64,000 nt of DNA from Coptis chinensis (Eukaryota > Streptophyta > Magnoliopsida > Ranunculales > Ranunculaceae): positions 53,634,501-53,698,500 of the forward strand of contig CM027381.1 of NCBI GenBank assembly GCA_015680905.1. Direction: 5' to 3'. This document shows positions 1 to 11,628 of this stretch, one piece after another. The position numbers and the translations under genes were made by a program. The first letter of the stretch is position 1, and every line of letters starts with the position of its first letter. The notes under the pieces were generated by a model, which saw only the letters and a program-made list of their open reading frames with translations, had not been told where the DNA came from and made no database searches.

Positions 1-1
1 C

Positions 2-562
2 TTTTCAGAGGCCTGGAATCATTTCACTGATCTTCTCATTGAATGCCCGCATCATAATCTTGCGAAAGACACGCTTGTTCGTGCTTTCTTCAAGGGGCTT
101 TCACATTATCATAAGGAGGTTCTAGATATCATGACTGGGTGTAGTTTTCTTAGTAAAGGAGTCTTGGAGGCTTATAAATTCTTAGAAGATCAATCTAAGA
201 AGAACAACAATTGGGGAGGTAACGATTCCTCCCGCTCCTCTCCTTCTTCTCTTGAGGTTAAACATGATCCCGAGCTTAAAACTCTTATCGATGCCCTCAC
301 TAAAAAGGTAGATGCCATCTCTGTTCAACAACAACCCACTCCAGTCATGAACATTAACTCTACTCGTTGTAATGTCTGTTGTAGTCTTGAGCATTCCAAC
401 TTCTATTGTCCTCTTGTCTATGCACAAACACCACCACAACCATCACACTTCAACCAGTTAACTCAACATCAAGGACAAGGGAACTTAGGTGACCGTAATA
501 GAGGTTTAGTACCCATAACCCATAACTATCAACATCAAGACATGAACGCCAACAAGCTTTAA
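2..562 (+). pseudogene. Athila-like Ty3/gypsy gag fragment with CCHC zinc knuckle
   Basis: The frame is open from base 2, so the 5' part lies outside the window. The first residues read as the retrotransposon gag core (an F-x-E-A-W helix followed by an A-F-F-K-G-L motif), which builds the cytoplasmic virus-like particle. A serine-rich linker follows. A perfect C-x2-C-x4-H-x4-C zinc knuckle (CNVC...H...C, about residues 80-93 counted from the methionine at 131) would bind the element RNA. The frame closes at 562 and related sequence continues in other frames, so the gene is broken. The protease of the same element follows at about 1440. Assignment to Athila/Tat-type gypsy is firm; the exact family is not identified. 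Confidence 0.8.
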
Positions 563-884
563 TTCCAATACAACCATCTACAGACAAAGTAGTAGTGACC
601 TTGTTGGAGAAACAAAATCAAATTATGCAACAAAACTCCAACTTGATGAAAGATCGGCATGATCAAAACTCTAATATGATGAAACAAACGATGCAAATGA
701 TGCAGATCTTTGTGCCAAAAGGTTATTGACATGTCTTCTAACCAAAATAATAACCTGGACGGGCGTGTTTCCAAGTCAAGCAAAGGCCTAATCCTAAGTC
801 AACAAACACCGCTTTGAAATAAATAGTATTTATTGTAATGGTAATATAAACCAAGGGGACCTACAGTGATCACTACCGCTTCGT

Positions 885-2404
885 TTAGGGCGAGTAGTTG
901 ATAACCAAGTGACTATGCCTAAAGATTACCCAAGAAACTAAAAATGATACCATACCAAATACTATAATAGAAACCGAAGACCCTACAACCGTAGAAGTAC
1001 CGGTTAAACCACAACCAAAAGGGAAAACATTACAAGACCCAATAATAGAAAGTGAAGACCCTACACCTGTAGAGGTTCTAATATGGACACCTAGATGGAA
1101 AACGGATAGAGATAAAGCAAAGACTAATAAAACTTTTATCCCTTCTGCTAAAAATAGCGATAAAACACCATATCCCCAAAGACTAGTTGTGTTTAAAAAG
1201 GACGAGAATTTTGATGAGATTAGGGAAGTGTTTAAAATTTTGACTATAAACCTACCTTTTCTAGAAGATATAAAAAGTCTACCTGAACACGCTAAGTTTC
1301 TAAAAAAGTTGTGCACCAAGAAGAGGAAAACCAACATACCCCACGAAGCATTCTTAACTCAACAATATCCCTCTTTATCCTAACATAACGAAATTGTTAA
1401 GTACAAGGACCCCGGGTCATCCCATCAGACAATGCACCTTAGGTGATACCTTCATAACAACTGCTTTATTAGACCTGGGGGCGAGTGTTAACTTACTCCC
1501 TTTTTATTTATATAAACAACTAGGTCTAACAAAACTTCAACCAACCAAAATGACTTTGTAGTTAGCCGATCGTTCTATTAAGTATCCCAAGGGTGTAGTT
1601 GAAAATATTCTCGTTAAAGTTCAGGATTTTTACTATCCAACCGACTTTGTTATTCTTGACACAGAAGTTGCTCATGATTCCATTCCCATCATCTTAGGGC
1701 GTCCTTTCTTGGCAACCGCCAATGCCCAAATTAATTGTCGGGATGGCTCAATGACTCTTTCTTTTGGAAATCTTTCTGTAGAAGTTAACATGTTTAGACA
1801 AAAACAGGGACAACTAGGTTTGCCTGTAGAAGGGGAAGTGAAGTCCATTGAGAGTTTTGTACTTCACATTAGTGCGGCTGACACTTTAGTCCCCACACTA
1901 GTAGATACCCCTCTTATGGAAGAAGACAAGGATCACAATTTCTACTCCCTAGACGTAGATAACATCAAGGAGGATTTCCTTCGACTCTTTTGCAATCATT
2001 CTTTGTCACCTTGCAAGTTCTCTCCTATTGACATCCATTCATCTCTTGACACCATGACGAAAGAAGAATTTTTCGCCCTCTATCCCAGTGATTCTTCTTA
2101 CCCACCTATTGAGGAAGGTCTTGCATATCTCAAGGCCTCTGATGATATAGACCTAAGAACACTAGTTGAACACCATTCACCCACCTCACATCCTCATGTC
2201 ACTCATTCACCTTCCATCACGAATGTTCCTCGCCCTCTACCTTTTCAAAGAACCATTGAGTTTCTACTTGACCTTCGCATTTCTCCTATACTTCATAACT
2301 ATCTAAAACCAACTGGTGAAGAAGTAACACCCAAGGACAAGCCACCTGACACTTTTTCATTTTTTCTATTTTTTCCTTCTCAAAATTATCCACATCCTAC
2401 GTAA
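885..2404 (+). pseudogene. Athila-like gag C-terminus and aspartic protease remnant
   Basis: Around 1189-1383 the frame encodes the gag-protease linker typical of Athila elements (L-x-I-N-L-P-F, then an H-A-K-F-L-K motif and K-K-R-K). From about 1441 the protease appears: an active-site DLGAS motif followed by NLLP, the conserved L-A-D-R-S strand near 1560, and the flap-to-C-terminal ILGRPFLAT motif near 1690-1720. A stop codon interrupts the frame near 1559, and the continuous frame resumes to 2404. No reverse transcriptase, RNase H or integrase follows; the sequence goes straight into a non-coding tail. This copy is therefore either deleted for pol or belongs to a gag-protease-only non-autonomous family. 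Protease cleavage of Gag is the known role of the family. Confidence 0.8.
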
Positions 2405-4724
2405 TCTTCCACAACTATCAATTTTCTCACGTTCATTTACTTGGCATCCCCTTCGTAGGAGGACAAAAAAGAAACTATACTTCGATTAGGTTTTAGATCT
2501 ATAAGGCTTTGCTCTCATTCCACTAAGCTACGTCATAGGAAATCTTGGTGCTTAATTATGTTTGATGGTGCATTCCATGTTAATTATTTGTGGAAAGGCC
2601 CACAACTTTTTCGATTGTTGATATATGGTAAACTGCATTTTAATACATATATATTAGTAAGTCTAGGGAATCTGACTTTAAAAAACCCAAGTTTTCGTAC
2701 AATACCAACTTTCTGGAGTATAGGCCAAACAAAATTTTCAAACTTAAAAAGAGTTTTCCAATTTTGTTTGGTGGTGGCGTATTTTGGTATTCATTTTAAA
2801 TCATGTTGCCACCCTAAGCCTGTCATGTTTACTTCAGTAGAGTTTGTGTTAGTTAGTGCACGCACGGTTTAATTATGTTTCATATTATCATATCATCTTT
2901 ACAATATTTACATTCTGAGTCTCTTTGCCAATTTTTTGCCACGCTTCTATGGTAAATTATTTCCTTATCTCTTTACACTTTGAGGACAAAGCGTTCGATT
3001 GTTTGGGGTGGGATAGAAACATTTGCAAAAATTAGACACTTTTAGGATGTAAATTACGACTTTTATTTATAAAATGTTAAAAATTATAAAAATTAGTTAG
3101 TTACATAATTTAATTGTGCTATTGAATTGTTTCATGAACCCCTTCTCCCAAATTGTTTGGGGGTGGTATAGAAACACAATGTAAATGTTAAGCACATATT
3201 AGGTTGTATATTACGTATTATTTGTCTTAAAAATAATAAAAATAAAAATAAAAAGTTTATGCTATACACTTAGGAATATTAGTATTGTTTCTTTCTCTAT
3301 GCTCTTAATAATCTAGAAGTCTCACGTAGCTTTTGCATTAGAATAGTTTTTAGAAACTTAGGTTAATATGTATGTAATAATCTTTGCATCTATCTATAAA
3401 TATATTACATGAGTATCTATGATTGTTTGGCAAGAAGTTTAAAATCTAGGCTAGAGTACTTATTCTACAAATCCTGTGAGAATATAGCCTAAAGCCTTAT
3501 ATGAGTGAAACATTTGAGAAATGACACAAGGGAGAAGTATATTCCGAATAGAGAAATCACACGTCCACTTGCTTGACCACTATACCATGTCCTAAGAGAG
3601 AATTTAGGCCCTTTTTAGATCGATATAACTAGAAATTCCGACCTAAGTATATTTTCCGCTAGTCACCCCACTGAGCCTTTCATTAGCCCTTTCATAAACC
3701 ACAAATTCTTTACCCTGTTACAAAACAAAAAAATAAAATAAAAAAATTCAACCTACCCAATTTAGATAAGTCCGAGAATATAATAAGGAAGAAAGAAGAA
3801 GAGAAAAAACCGTGTAAACAAAAAGTTAGTTAATTGCTTCGTAAAAATAAAGAAAAGAAGTTTCCATCCAAAGAAAATAAAAATAAAAATAGAAATAAAA
3901 TAAAAACTCCAAAAAATAGAATAAAAGGAGTCAAAAGCCAAAGAAAAAAAAAAAAAAAATATGGCTAAGGATGGAAACAAAGTGTAGAAGCAAAAAGTAA
4001 ATAACAAGGTTTTCTCTAATTACATAATATGAAGACTCTATTATCTCAGACTTGTCCCTTTTGAATATCTATTTTCTTCCTTCTTAAACCATCTCCTAAT
4101 CCCCGCAACACCTAATAAAGACCTCTAGCTCAATTAGGAATAGGTTAGTGGGATAGTAAGTGGCGATGTGTTTGATCAACTTCGCTTCCTTGTGTGTCAT
4201 TGAGATTGTAAGGTAAAGTATGCCCACTTGCACACCGGAGTAGCAAAACTTGAGTGGAAAAATCGAGTGATTTTTGTCTTGACTTTTATGTGAGAACCTA
4301 CTTAAGGGCGTTATTCCAAAGTTTCGAAACGGACATTCTGCATTTCATAGCATTACTCATTGTATATATGTTTATTCAGTAGATGATTGATTATTATGCA
4401 TATATTAGCTTAGGTTTCGACATGATTATTACGTATTCATTGCTAGTAAGATGTATAGATAATTGAGACATAAATAAGGAAACAATAGTTTTATTTCTTA
4501 GTCGTTGTAGTATAGATGAAGTTTGTGAGTACCTTCATTTGAAAAACTCTCACGAGGCTATAACTTCGTCCACTAGGGAATTCCTAGTGGTTTAAGGCCT
4601 TGTTGCATATGGTCAATGCAATCGCACTCAGCGAAACGAGAGTAGATAGAACTCCATTTTTGGTCACTTATTCTAATTTCTCATCTTTGCTTGAGGACAA
4701 GCAAAATGCTGTTTGGGGGTGGTT
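2405..4724 (+). mobile_element. 3' non-coding internal region of Athila-like element, with polypurine tracts
   Basis: No gene is seen here. The sequence is AT-rich. A purine-rich tract (TTTGGGGGTGG, 4712-4722) sits just before the LTR and is the expected plus-strand primer. Two similar tracts followed by ATAGAAAC occur at about 3001 and 3160, suggesting an internal duplication. From about 3450 to 4724 the sequence is homologous to 8150-9646, including the stretch around CGTCCACTTGCTTGA and the block with GTGGTTTAAGGCC before the polypurine tract, so this is the conserved tail of a family. Confidence 0.7.
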
Positions 4725-5801
4725 TGATAAGAGCCCAAAACTGTAGTTTTAACCCCTTAACAATCGTACTTTTAGACCAATTATGTGAATAATAAGTAAG
4801 AGTTAATATTGATTACGTGTTTTTATGCATTTCAGGCTTCAAAGTCCATTATGTGCATAAATGTGCCACTTTAGCGAGATAAAGGAGCAAAGGTCGGTTG
4901 CTAAGGAGTTCTGTGATTAAAGGTCAATTTTCAAGAAGACAAAGCCTTTGTAAAGCCTGGTCAAAAGCTGAAAAGTCAAAGTCCACGCAGGCAGAAATAG
5001 TGCACAAAGTCAGCAGAACTTCCGAATACCATATCTTTGGACTCAGACCTTAGAATTGGGCCTACCTTATGTCAAAACGACCGGCCCGAAAAGAGCTTTC
5101 CAATTGTTCAAGCCTTGGCCCAATCAGAGGAGCAGAAGTGGATGAAACATCTATCGAAGCCAACTACAGCTGAAGAGCCCATTTTGGACTAAAGAAATTG
5201 GGTTTTGGGCCCGATTTTCCGGCCCAAAACATGGCTCCAAGCCCATGCACGATTTTTGGATCTGAAAGTATAAAAACAAAAGCTTGACTCTTTGTTAATG
5301 GTAGTTAGGTTAGGAACCTAATGTTAATGGAGTTTAGGGTTAGAAAAAGATAGATCTAGATTAGTTTTTAGATCTAGATCTAGTTTTTTTACATTCATTC
5401 AATTAGTTAGTTTAGAATCATATTTTAGTTTTTAGAATAAAGTATTAGTTCTTCATTTCAATTTAGATTATTGCTTAAATTCTTATTTAGATTTAGTTGT
5501 CTTAAATTCATAATTAGTTATTCACAATCTTAGTTCTAAATTAGTTTTAATTTCAGTTTAATTTAATTATGTCTTGTTCTTATTATTGTTCTTGTGTTGG
5601 GAATGGTAGTATAGAAATTTCACATCAAATCATTACTCTCACCATTGTTCCTTTTGGGTTTGATTAGTTGAATTCGATTTAAGTCTACAGACTTAAGAGT
5701 GGACGAATCCTTACTCATTATATTGCATGATTATGTTTTGAGAGTAAGAAGAATTGATTTAAACGTAAGAACGGTAGGATTACGTATTAGTGTTGTTAAC
5801 A
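4725..5801 (+). repeat. Athila-like LTR (3' LTR of the left element)
   Basis: The LTR starts with TGATAAGAGCCC immediately after the polypurine tract. A TATA-like AGTATAAAA lies near 5267. The end is placed at GTTAACA (5795-5801) because the related second LTR ends in the same motif; this 3' boundary is an inference. No primer-binding site follows, as expected for a 3' LTR. The matching 5' LTR is outside the window. Confidence 0.6.
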
Positions 5802-7890
5802 TTAATATTTAGGATTCTATTATTTTTACGGTTATCAACTTGTTTGGTCTTTTACTGCCCCGATCGGTTTTCTCATTGTGCTAGACGACATCTTAGAGAA
5901 AAAAAAAGGTCAAAGCTAGAATTGGAGGATGGATCTGTTTGGTTTTTTAAGAGAAGGTGGCGTTTATTAACTTAGTTTTGTGATTGTTTATTGGGTTTTG
6001 TATTTCTAACGGCGAATAGGAAAATCATGCGTGTGTTTATTTTTCATTTTAGACACAATTGAAAAGACCAAAAGGTTTTTTTTATAAATTACTATACACA
6101 CCAATAATAAGGTTAACTTGGCAACTAATTATTTGTTAAGTGAGGACTTTTTTGAAAATTTTGCTGACGTGGCTCACTATGAGCATCCTGGGAGAATGGA
6201 TATTAATGTAGGTAGGATATGATGTAAAAACTCTTCGTAATCAGACAGTGGACGAGGGAAATTGAGGACAACAGGGGATCCATGAAAAATGTTCCTTTAT
6301 GAGTCAAATTTCACAACATCCTTCCCTAAGCAATTATGAATTGCAAGCACACTTTGTTATATTGTAGTTGCACATATTCGCAAGTTAGTTATTGTTTAAA
6401 TTTTTTCGTAAAAATGACAGTATTTAGTATTTTGTCACTCAGTCAGCATCACTTTGAAATTGTTGTTCACAAGTCAGGCTTAATCACCAATCAGATTACT
6501 ATTGAATTCTAATATGAAGCTAAAACCTTTTTACAAAAGGTGCTCGTGTGACCCATTTGAATTGAAGTTTTTTTTATTTTCCATTTTACATCCGTTTGGC
6601 TTGATTAAAACAAACTTTTTTTCTAGTTTAATTTTCATGGTTTAAAACAAATATGGGTGTAGATCTATAAAATCATGTACACATAAAAGGGTAGTTGGGC
6701 CTGAGACCGTGTGTGAGTTTTTTTTGGGGGGGGGCGAGTCTAATTTTGTTTTCAAATAGGGGTACAAATCTATAAAACCCATAAAATAAAGATACTTTAG
6801 TTTGCATTCATAGATACCTTGCAATATGGTAATCATGCATGAAAGATTCTGCAAACACTGAATCAAATGCTACATCTTGTGTTTCTTTGTATTAAGGTCG
6901 AAAAGCGAAAATCAATGAATTGAATAATCAAGAGTGGGAGAGAAGAGGAGGAAACACTTAAATTCTGTTTTTAACATAAATGAAGGGGAAAACCTTACCT
7001 CTGCAAGTTTGGGGGACGTAGTCCAATCGATTCCACTGCAAAAAGGGCCAAATTCTGAAACAATACACAATTATAGCAATCCCTGTCAATTACATAACGA
7101 CAACATAGACAAATGATAAATCAGTATCCATAACAATAAAATAAAATAAAAATCCGTCAAGTTAACACCTGCTAATTCCAAAAGTTTTTTGCATAACCTC
7201 ACGAGGGATTCTCATAAATAATTAAAAAAAAATGAAAATAGTTAAAGAATAAATCAACAAACAAAAAAGTCATTATTCCCATTTAATTGAGCCTTACTTG
7301 ACAAATAATCCCACAAAGAATTGGATTTCAATTTCGCTAAACAACTGAAGAGGGATTTTAAAGAGATGAAGACAAATCTATGAATAAAAATATAACAGTG
7401 TCTCACCTCCTCCATGGCGTGTGACGGAGTGATGGATACGAAGAGATTACAGAGTGAGTGAGCAAAAATTAGTTGGGTTTCAATGAAAAGAATGGTTGGG
7501 CAGGGTGAGAAGAAAATAATATTTGGGATTCCATCCCTTCGCATTCTCTCCCTAGATTTTTTCATTTTCTTTAACGTCTAATTAAATTACCCCATTATTG
7601 CTTAATTAAATATCATTTATGGTGGTGCGTACAACTCAAAATGGCGTGGATTTGGTTTTTTAATTCACCACTACATGAAAGGACTGATTACTCCTATTCA
7701 AAAGTGTTAAACAATATTTTAATTTAAAGACTATATCAGTACCAAAAATTTACAAAGGCGTAAAAAGACCAAGTAATCCTCATTAATAAATATCTAGGTA
7801 TTTGATTTAATTATTCATCTAGGGGTATTATGTGTAAGAAAAATACCCGGATGAATTTAAGAGGCCAGGATCATTATAGGAGATTCTACT
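5802..7890. other. AT-rich intergenic region with weak exon-like traces
   Basis: No clear gene. On the minus strand two short stretches are bounded by good splice signals: 7054-6999 (56 bp, TTTCAG before, GTAAGG after) and 6848-6818 (31 bp, TTTGCAG before, GTATCT after). Together they are 87 bp, a multiple of three. A minus-strand ATGGAGGAG followed by GTGAGA lies near 7415. This resembles debris of a multi-exon gene, but I do not recognise the protein. A run of T followed by a run of G sits near 6718-6734. Confidence 0.35.
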
Positions 7891-7894
7891 AATT

Positions 7895-8125
7895 GAGATA
7901 TACATGTATACACGTGTAATATATCAAATATGTGCACTTATATAAATATTATCATGTACACATTTATTAGTTAATATATATTATATTACTTAATTCATAG
8001 TATACATACGTGCGTGTAGTCGTTGATATTATTATTAATATTTATAATATATATGTTCAATGTAATGTTACAAAGCATGCATTTAATAACAAACATTCAC
8101 TATTATACTACTCTTATATATTAAA
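7895..8125 (+). repeat. Dispersed ~230-bp AT-rich repeat, copy 1
   Basis: This segment (from the ACACGTGTAATATATCAAA region to CACTATTATAC) is closely similar, in the same orientation, to 35765-35970. It has no coding potential. It lies against the truncated second Athila-like tail, so it may belong to another element whose boundaries I cannot define. Confidence 0.6.
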
Positions 8126-8129
8126 AAAA

Positions 8130-9646
8130 AAAAAACTATATCTTGTGAGAATCAAGATTATAACAATTAAGTTCAATATCCTGTGAGAATCTAGCCAAAA
8201 GTCTCATCTGAATGATTATTGAGTGATGACAGTACACAAAGGATGTCTAGATAGAAAGACCGCACGTCCACTTGCTTGATCACTATGTCATATCTAGGAG
8301 AGAATTTAGGCCATTTTTGGATCGATATAGCCAAATAAACGTTAAAAACTCAAAAAGATGGTTTTCCTCTAGTTACCCCTTTTTGAGCATTCACCAATTT
8401 CTAAAAGCCTTTTTATTCTTCACCACAAATCCCTAACCCGTTACAACGCACAATTACCCAATTGACGAGTTGAGAATTGGATGGATATCAGAAAAAGAGA
8501 AGAGAAAACCTTGTACAAAAATAAATCAGTTAGTTGCTTCGAAAAGAAAAGAAATAGAATAAAAGAAAGACCCATCATAAACCAAAACTCCAAAAAAATC
8601 AAAGGAGTAAAAAATTGAATCTCCCAAAAGTTCAAAATCAAAAGGAGACGATATCAGAAACAAAATCAAAAAGAAACAAAAACAAAGTTAGAACTCCTGG
8701 CAAGTGCCGACTAGCAAAGTCGGTAAAACCGATGATACTAGAGGTCTGGGGCTCGAACTCCGCCAGCATCAAAGAGTTACTGATCTCATTTAAAACAGGC
8801 TTGCCAATCAAAAAAAAAAAACTCCTAAAATTTCTAAACCATATGGATTCACAAAGCCAAAGGGCTAAATAATGAATCACAATTTGGAAGCAAATAACAA
8901 AACGATATTCTTCTCTAGTGACAAGCATCTTGAAGACCCAATTTCTCAACTTATCATATTTTTGTTTTTTCCTTCCTTTTCTTTCTAAACCATCACCCTA
9001 GCCCTATAACTCCTAATAAAAGACCTCTAGTTCAATTAGGAATAAGATGGTGTGATAGTAAGTGGCAAGTGTGATCAATCGACCCCGGTTTCCTTTGGAC
9101 ATCATTCATGTATGTGAGGAATATAAATGCCCACTGTATTTGAGAGAACGAAACTTGAGTGAATTTATCAGAGAGCTTATGTTTTAACACATACCTGTCA
9201 GAACCCACCTTAAGGACGCCCTCCAAATGTTTCAGAAACAACTCTAATTTTGCATTTCATTGCTCATGTTTCCACATTTATCTTTAGATGATTAAATTAC
9301 TATACATATGTTATTATAAGTTCAAATGAGTTTGTCCTTATTCCCCGCTAATGAGATGTATAAACTTCTGAGAATAAAGAAGGAGACAAAACCCTTTGTA
9401 CTAGATAGAAGAAGTTTGTGAGTACCTTCTTTGGAAAACTCTCACGAGGCTTAAAGCTCGTCCACTAGAGAATTAAAGGTCATCCACTAAGGAATTCCTA
9501 GTGGTTTAAGGCCTTGTTGCATACGGTTAATGCAATCACACTCCGCGAAACGAGATTAGTATAATTAATAATAAATCACTCATTTGTGATCTTAGTTTTT
9601 TCTTTCATATTTGCTTAAGGACAAGCAAAATGCTATTTGGGGGTGG
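8130..9646 (+). mobile_element. Tail of a second Athila-like element (5'-truncated)
   Basis: This is homologous to the tail of the first element (about 3450-4724) but clearly diverged, so it is a different copy or family. It contains the TCCTGTGAGAAT start, the CGTCCACTTGCTTGA stretch and the closing block before a polypurine tract (ATTTGGGGGTGG, 9635-9646). No gag or pol precedes it; the upstream part is missing. A SINE is inserted at 8699-8819. Confidence 0.7.
8699..8819 (+). mobile_element. tRNA-derived SINE with 7-bp target duplication
   Basis: An internal pol III promoter is visible. The A box TAGCAAAGTCGG near 8712 fits the plant consensus exactly and the B box GGCTCGAACTCC near 8750 fits closely. 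The element ends in a run of A at 8809-8819. The direct repeat AACTCCT occurs immediately before (8692-8698) and after (8820-8826). It has no coding capacity; such elements move using LINE enzymes. Confidence 0.85.
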
Positions 9647-10165
9647 TGATCAGCTCCCAAATGTGCATTTTATTACCCTTACATTACTGCATTACAGTCC
9701 ATTTTACGTATAATGAAAAGACAACTCATAGCTTTTATTGTCTTTTTCAGGTTACAAAGTAATTCAGACCACTTATCATAAAAGTTGCGTTTTAGCACCA
9801 AAAGGAGCCTTATTTACGCTTATTATGAATACTCGAAGCTGCTATGAAAAAGTGCTAAAAAAGTCACAGTCAAAGTCAAAGTCAAAGGTCAATGACTTAA
9901 AACCAGATAGTTGAAAGTCAAGTCCTTAACTCAGAAGACCAGAGATAGATGTCCTTAATACAAAAGAAGGTTTTCTCTAAAACCTAGCTTTATCAAGAAG
10001 AAAGGAAAAGGCATAAAGCAACCTTGGTGAGGTGTCTTGATTGCAGAGGGAGATGGCAAATAAGTCTTTTGTAAAAGTAGGGGTATAAGAACTCAAACGT
10101 AGAATGAGATAATGCACTTAGACTTATTCTAGTGTCATGTAGGAGTAATGTAGGATTTTATTTTT

Positions 10166-11427
10166 GGGTTATTTAGACTTTGGTCATACTATTAATAGCG
10201 AAATTAGGCTTTGGTCCTACTTTTTTCCTTAAGTGTGAGTCAATATAGTTGACTCTGGTCAAATTGCTTGATATTTCAAAATGGCCAGAATACCCCTCCT
10301 TGTGCATGTCACGTGTTTTTATGTTCTCGTATTCGATTTGACATGTGTCCTGTCAAAAGACCGCACGTGAGGTGAGATAGCAATAACAAAGAGTACAAAT
10401 GTCTTCCTCACATATTAATTCGGGTTATTTAGACTCTAGTCCTACTTCACTCAGATTCCGTCTTCTTCATTTTTCTTCTTTCTTCTTAGCATACGTCTAG
10501 AATCTCAATTTATATTCAAAGGGTGGTTACTCACGTTGGAAACTTCTTCTCATCCCATTGCTTACATCATCACACACATTATCCTCATTGTGCTTCTTCT
10601 TATAAAAGTTACAGACCGCTTCTCTTTATTCTGGATTGAAAAATGGGTAAAGGAATAAGAATTGAAGGTATTACAAATGAATTACAGAAGATTTTAGATG
10701 CAAATAAAAATATTGATTATGCGCTAGCGGGACGTCGTGTTCGTGTTCCTTTTAAAGATGTTCAGCTTGGTATTGACCATTTCTTGTCAAGTCAAGTTTG
10801 GGGATATAGCCATGAAGACCATTTGAAAGACCAAATCCAGGGTAATCCATTGCAAAAACTCCATATCCAGATGACTCTAACTTCCTAGCAGTTCCTGTGG
10901 ACATTAAATCGAAGCTAAATTTATTTCACTTTTATAGAGTAATATGAACAAATACTAACTTTTAATTAGCTACAAGTGTCTGTTACATGCCTTTAAAGAA
11001 GAATAATGTGCAACTGTCTCCATAAGGATGACAATAACATAACCGTAAATTTTGCTACAAGTGATTTTGTTGAAAGAAATTTTTGCTTCATTGGGTCGTA
11101 TATTTTTTTATTTTCTTCATTGAAATTGGGTTTTTTGCTATTATCATTATGACTAATTAGGTTTCAGAGTACGAGTTTTCTTTGTAAAATTGGTTTAAGT
11201 ATATAGAATGAAATTGTTCTTCGATCCTTGTGCATGTCTCGTGACAAGCATACTGAAAGGTAATGTTGCTATTTTGAAAATGCAAACAAATTGAAGCAGA
11301 TTGACCAGGGTCAACTATATTGACTCACATTCAACAAACAGATGTAAGACCAAAGCCTAATAAATTTGAAAAGTAGGACCAAAGCCTAATTTCGCTATTA
11401 ATAGTAGGACCAAAGTCTAAATAACCC
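10166..11427. mobile_element. Pack-MULE (Mutator-like element carrying a host gene fragment)
   Basis: The two ends are inverted copies of each other. The outer 59 bp (10166-10224 against 11369-11427, starting GGGTTATTTAGACTTTGGTC) differ at one position, and a second block (TGTGAGTCAATATAGTTGAC) extends the inverted repeat to about 100 bp with an insertion on the right side. The flanking 9-mers TTTATTTTT (10157-10165) and TTTATATTT (11428-11436) match at 8 of 9 positions, which fits the 9-bp duplication of Mutator elements. There is no transposase inside. A third copy of the terminal sequence lies inside at about 10424. The element carries a host exon fragment at 10643-10888. Confidence 0.8.
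10643..10888 (+). pseudogene. Captured 5' exon fragment of caffeoylshikimate esterase / monoacylglycerol lipase-like gene
   Basis: The first ~48 residues of this 81-residue frame resemble the N-terminus of the plant alpha/beta-hydrolase group annotated as caffeoylshikimate esterase or monoacylglycerol lipase. The visible signature is N-E-L-Q-K-I-L-D-A-N, then R-R-V-R, then F-K-D-V-Q-L-G-I-D-H-F-L. After about residue 50 the resemblance ends. The lid and the catalytic Ser-Asp-His triad are absent, so no hydrolase activity is possible. The start is an ATG in the expected place for the family. It lies between the inverted repeats of the MULE, which explains its presence. The assignment is from recognition of the motif string, not a search. 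Confidence 0.7.
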
Positions 11428-11628
11428 TTTATATTTTCAAGTTATTTACATTTAAGTTGTTTACTTTTTGTTCTTCAATTCAATCAAGTTATTTCTTTCA
11501 AGTTTGTTCTTTATTTCAATCAAGTTATTTCTTTCAAGTTGTGTTCTTCTTTTCAATCAAGTTAGTGTTTTCAATCATTTAAATCAACAACTCTTCTCTA
11601 ATGTTCTTCAATACAACTAGAGTTAACA

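Larger units (their letters stand above)
9647..11628 (+). repeat. LTR of the second Athila-like element, interrupted by a MULE
   Basis: It begins TGATCAGCTCCC right after the polypurine tract, resembling the first LTR start (TGATAAGAGCCC). The right part (from about 11428) has tandem CAATCAAGTTATTTCTTTCAAG-like units and ends at AGTTAACA. The 1262-bp MULE at 10166-11427 splits it. Without the MULE the LTR is about 0.71 kb. The right boundary is inferred from similarity to the end of the other LTR. Confidence 0.55.

Noticed and set aside
3762-4007. Minus-strand Phe-rich ORF
   Set aside because: It is the antisense of an A-rich stretch in the retrotransposon tail.
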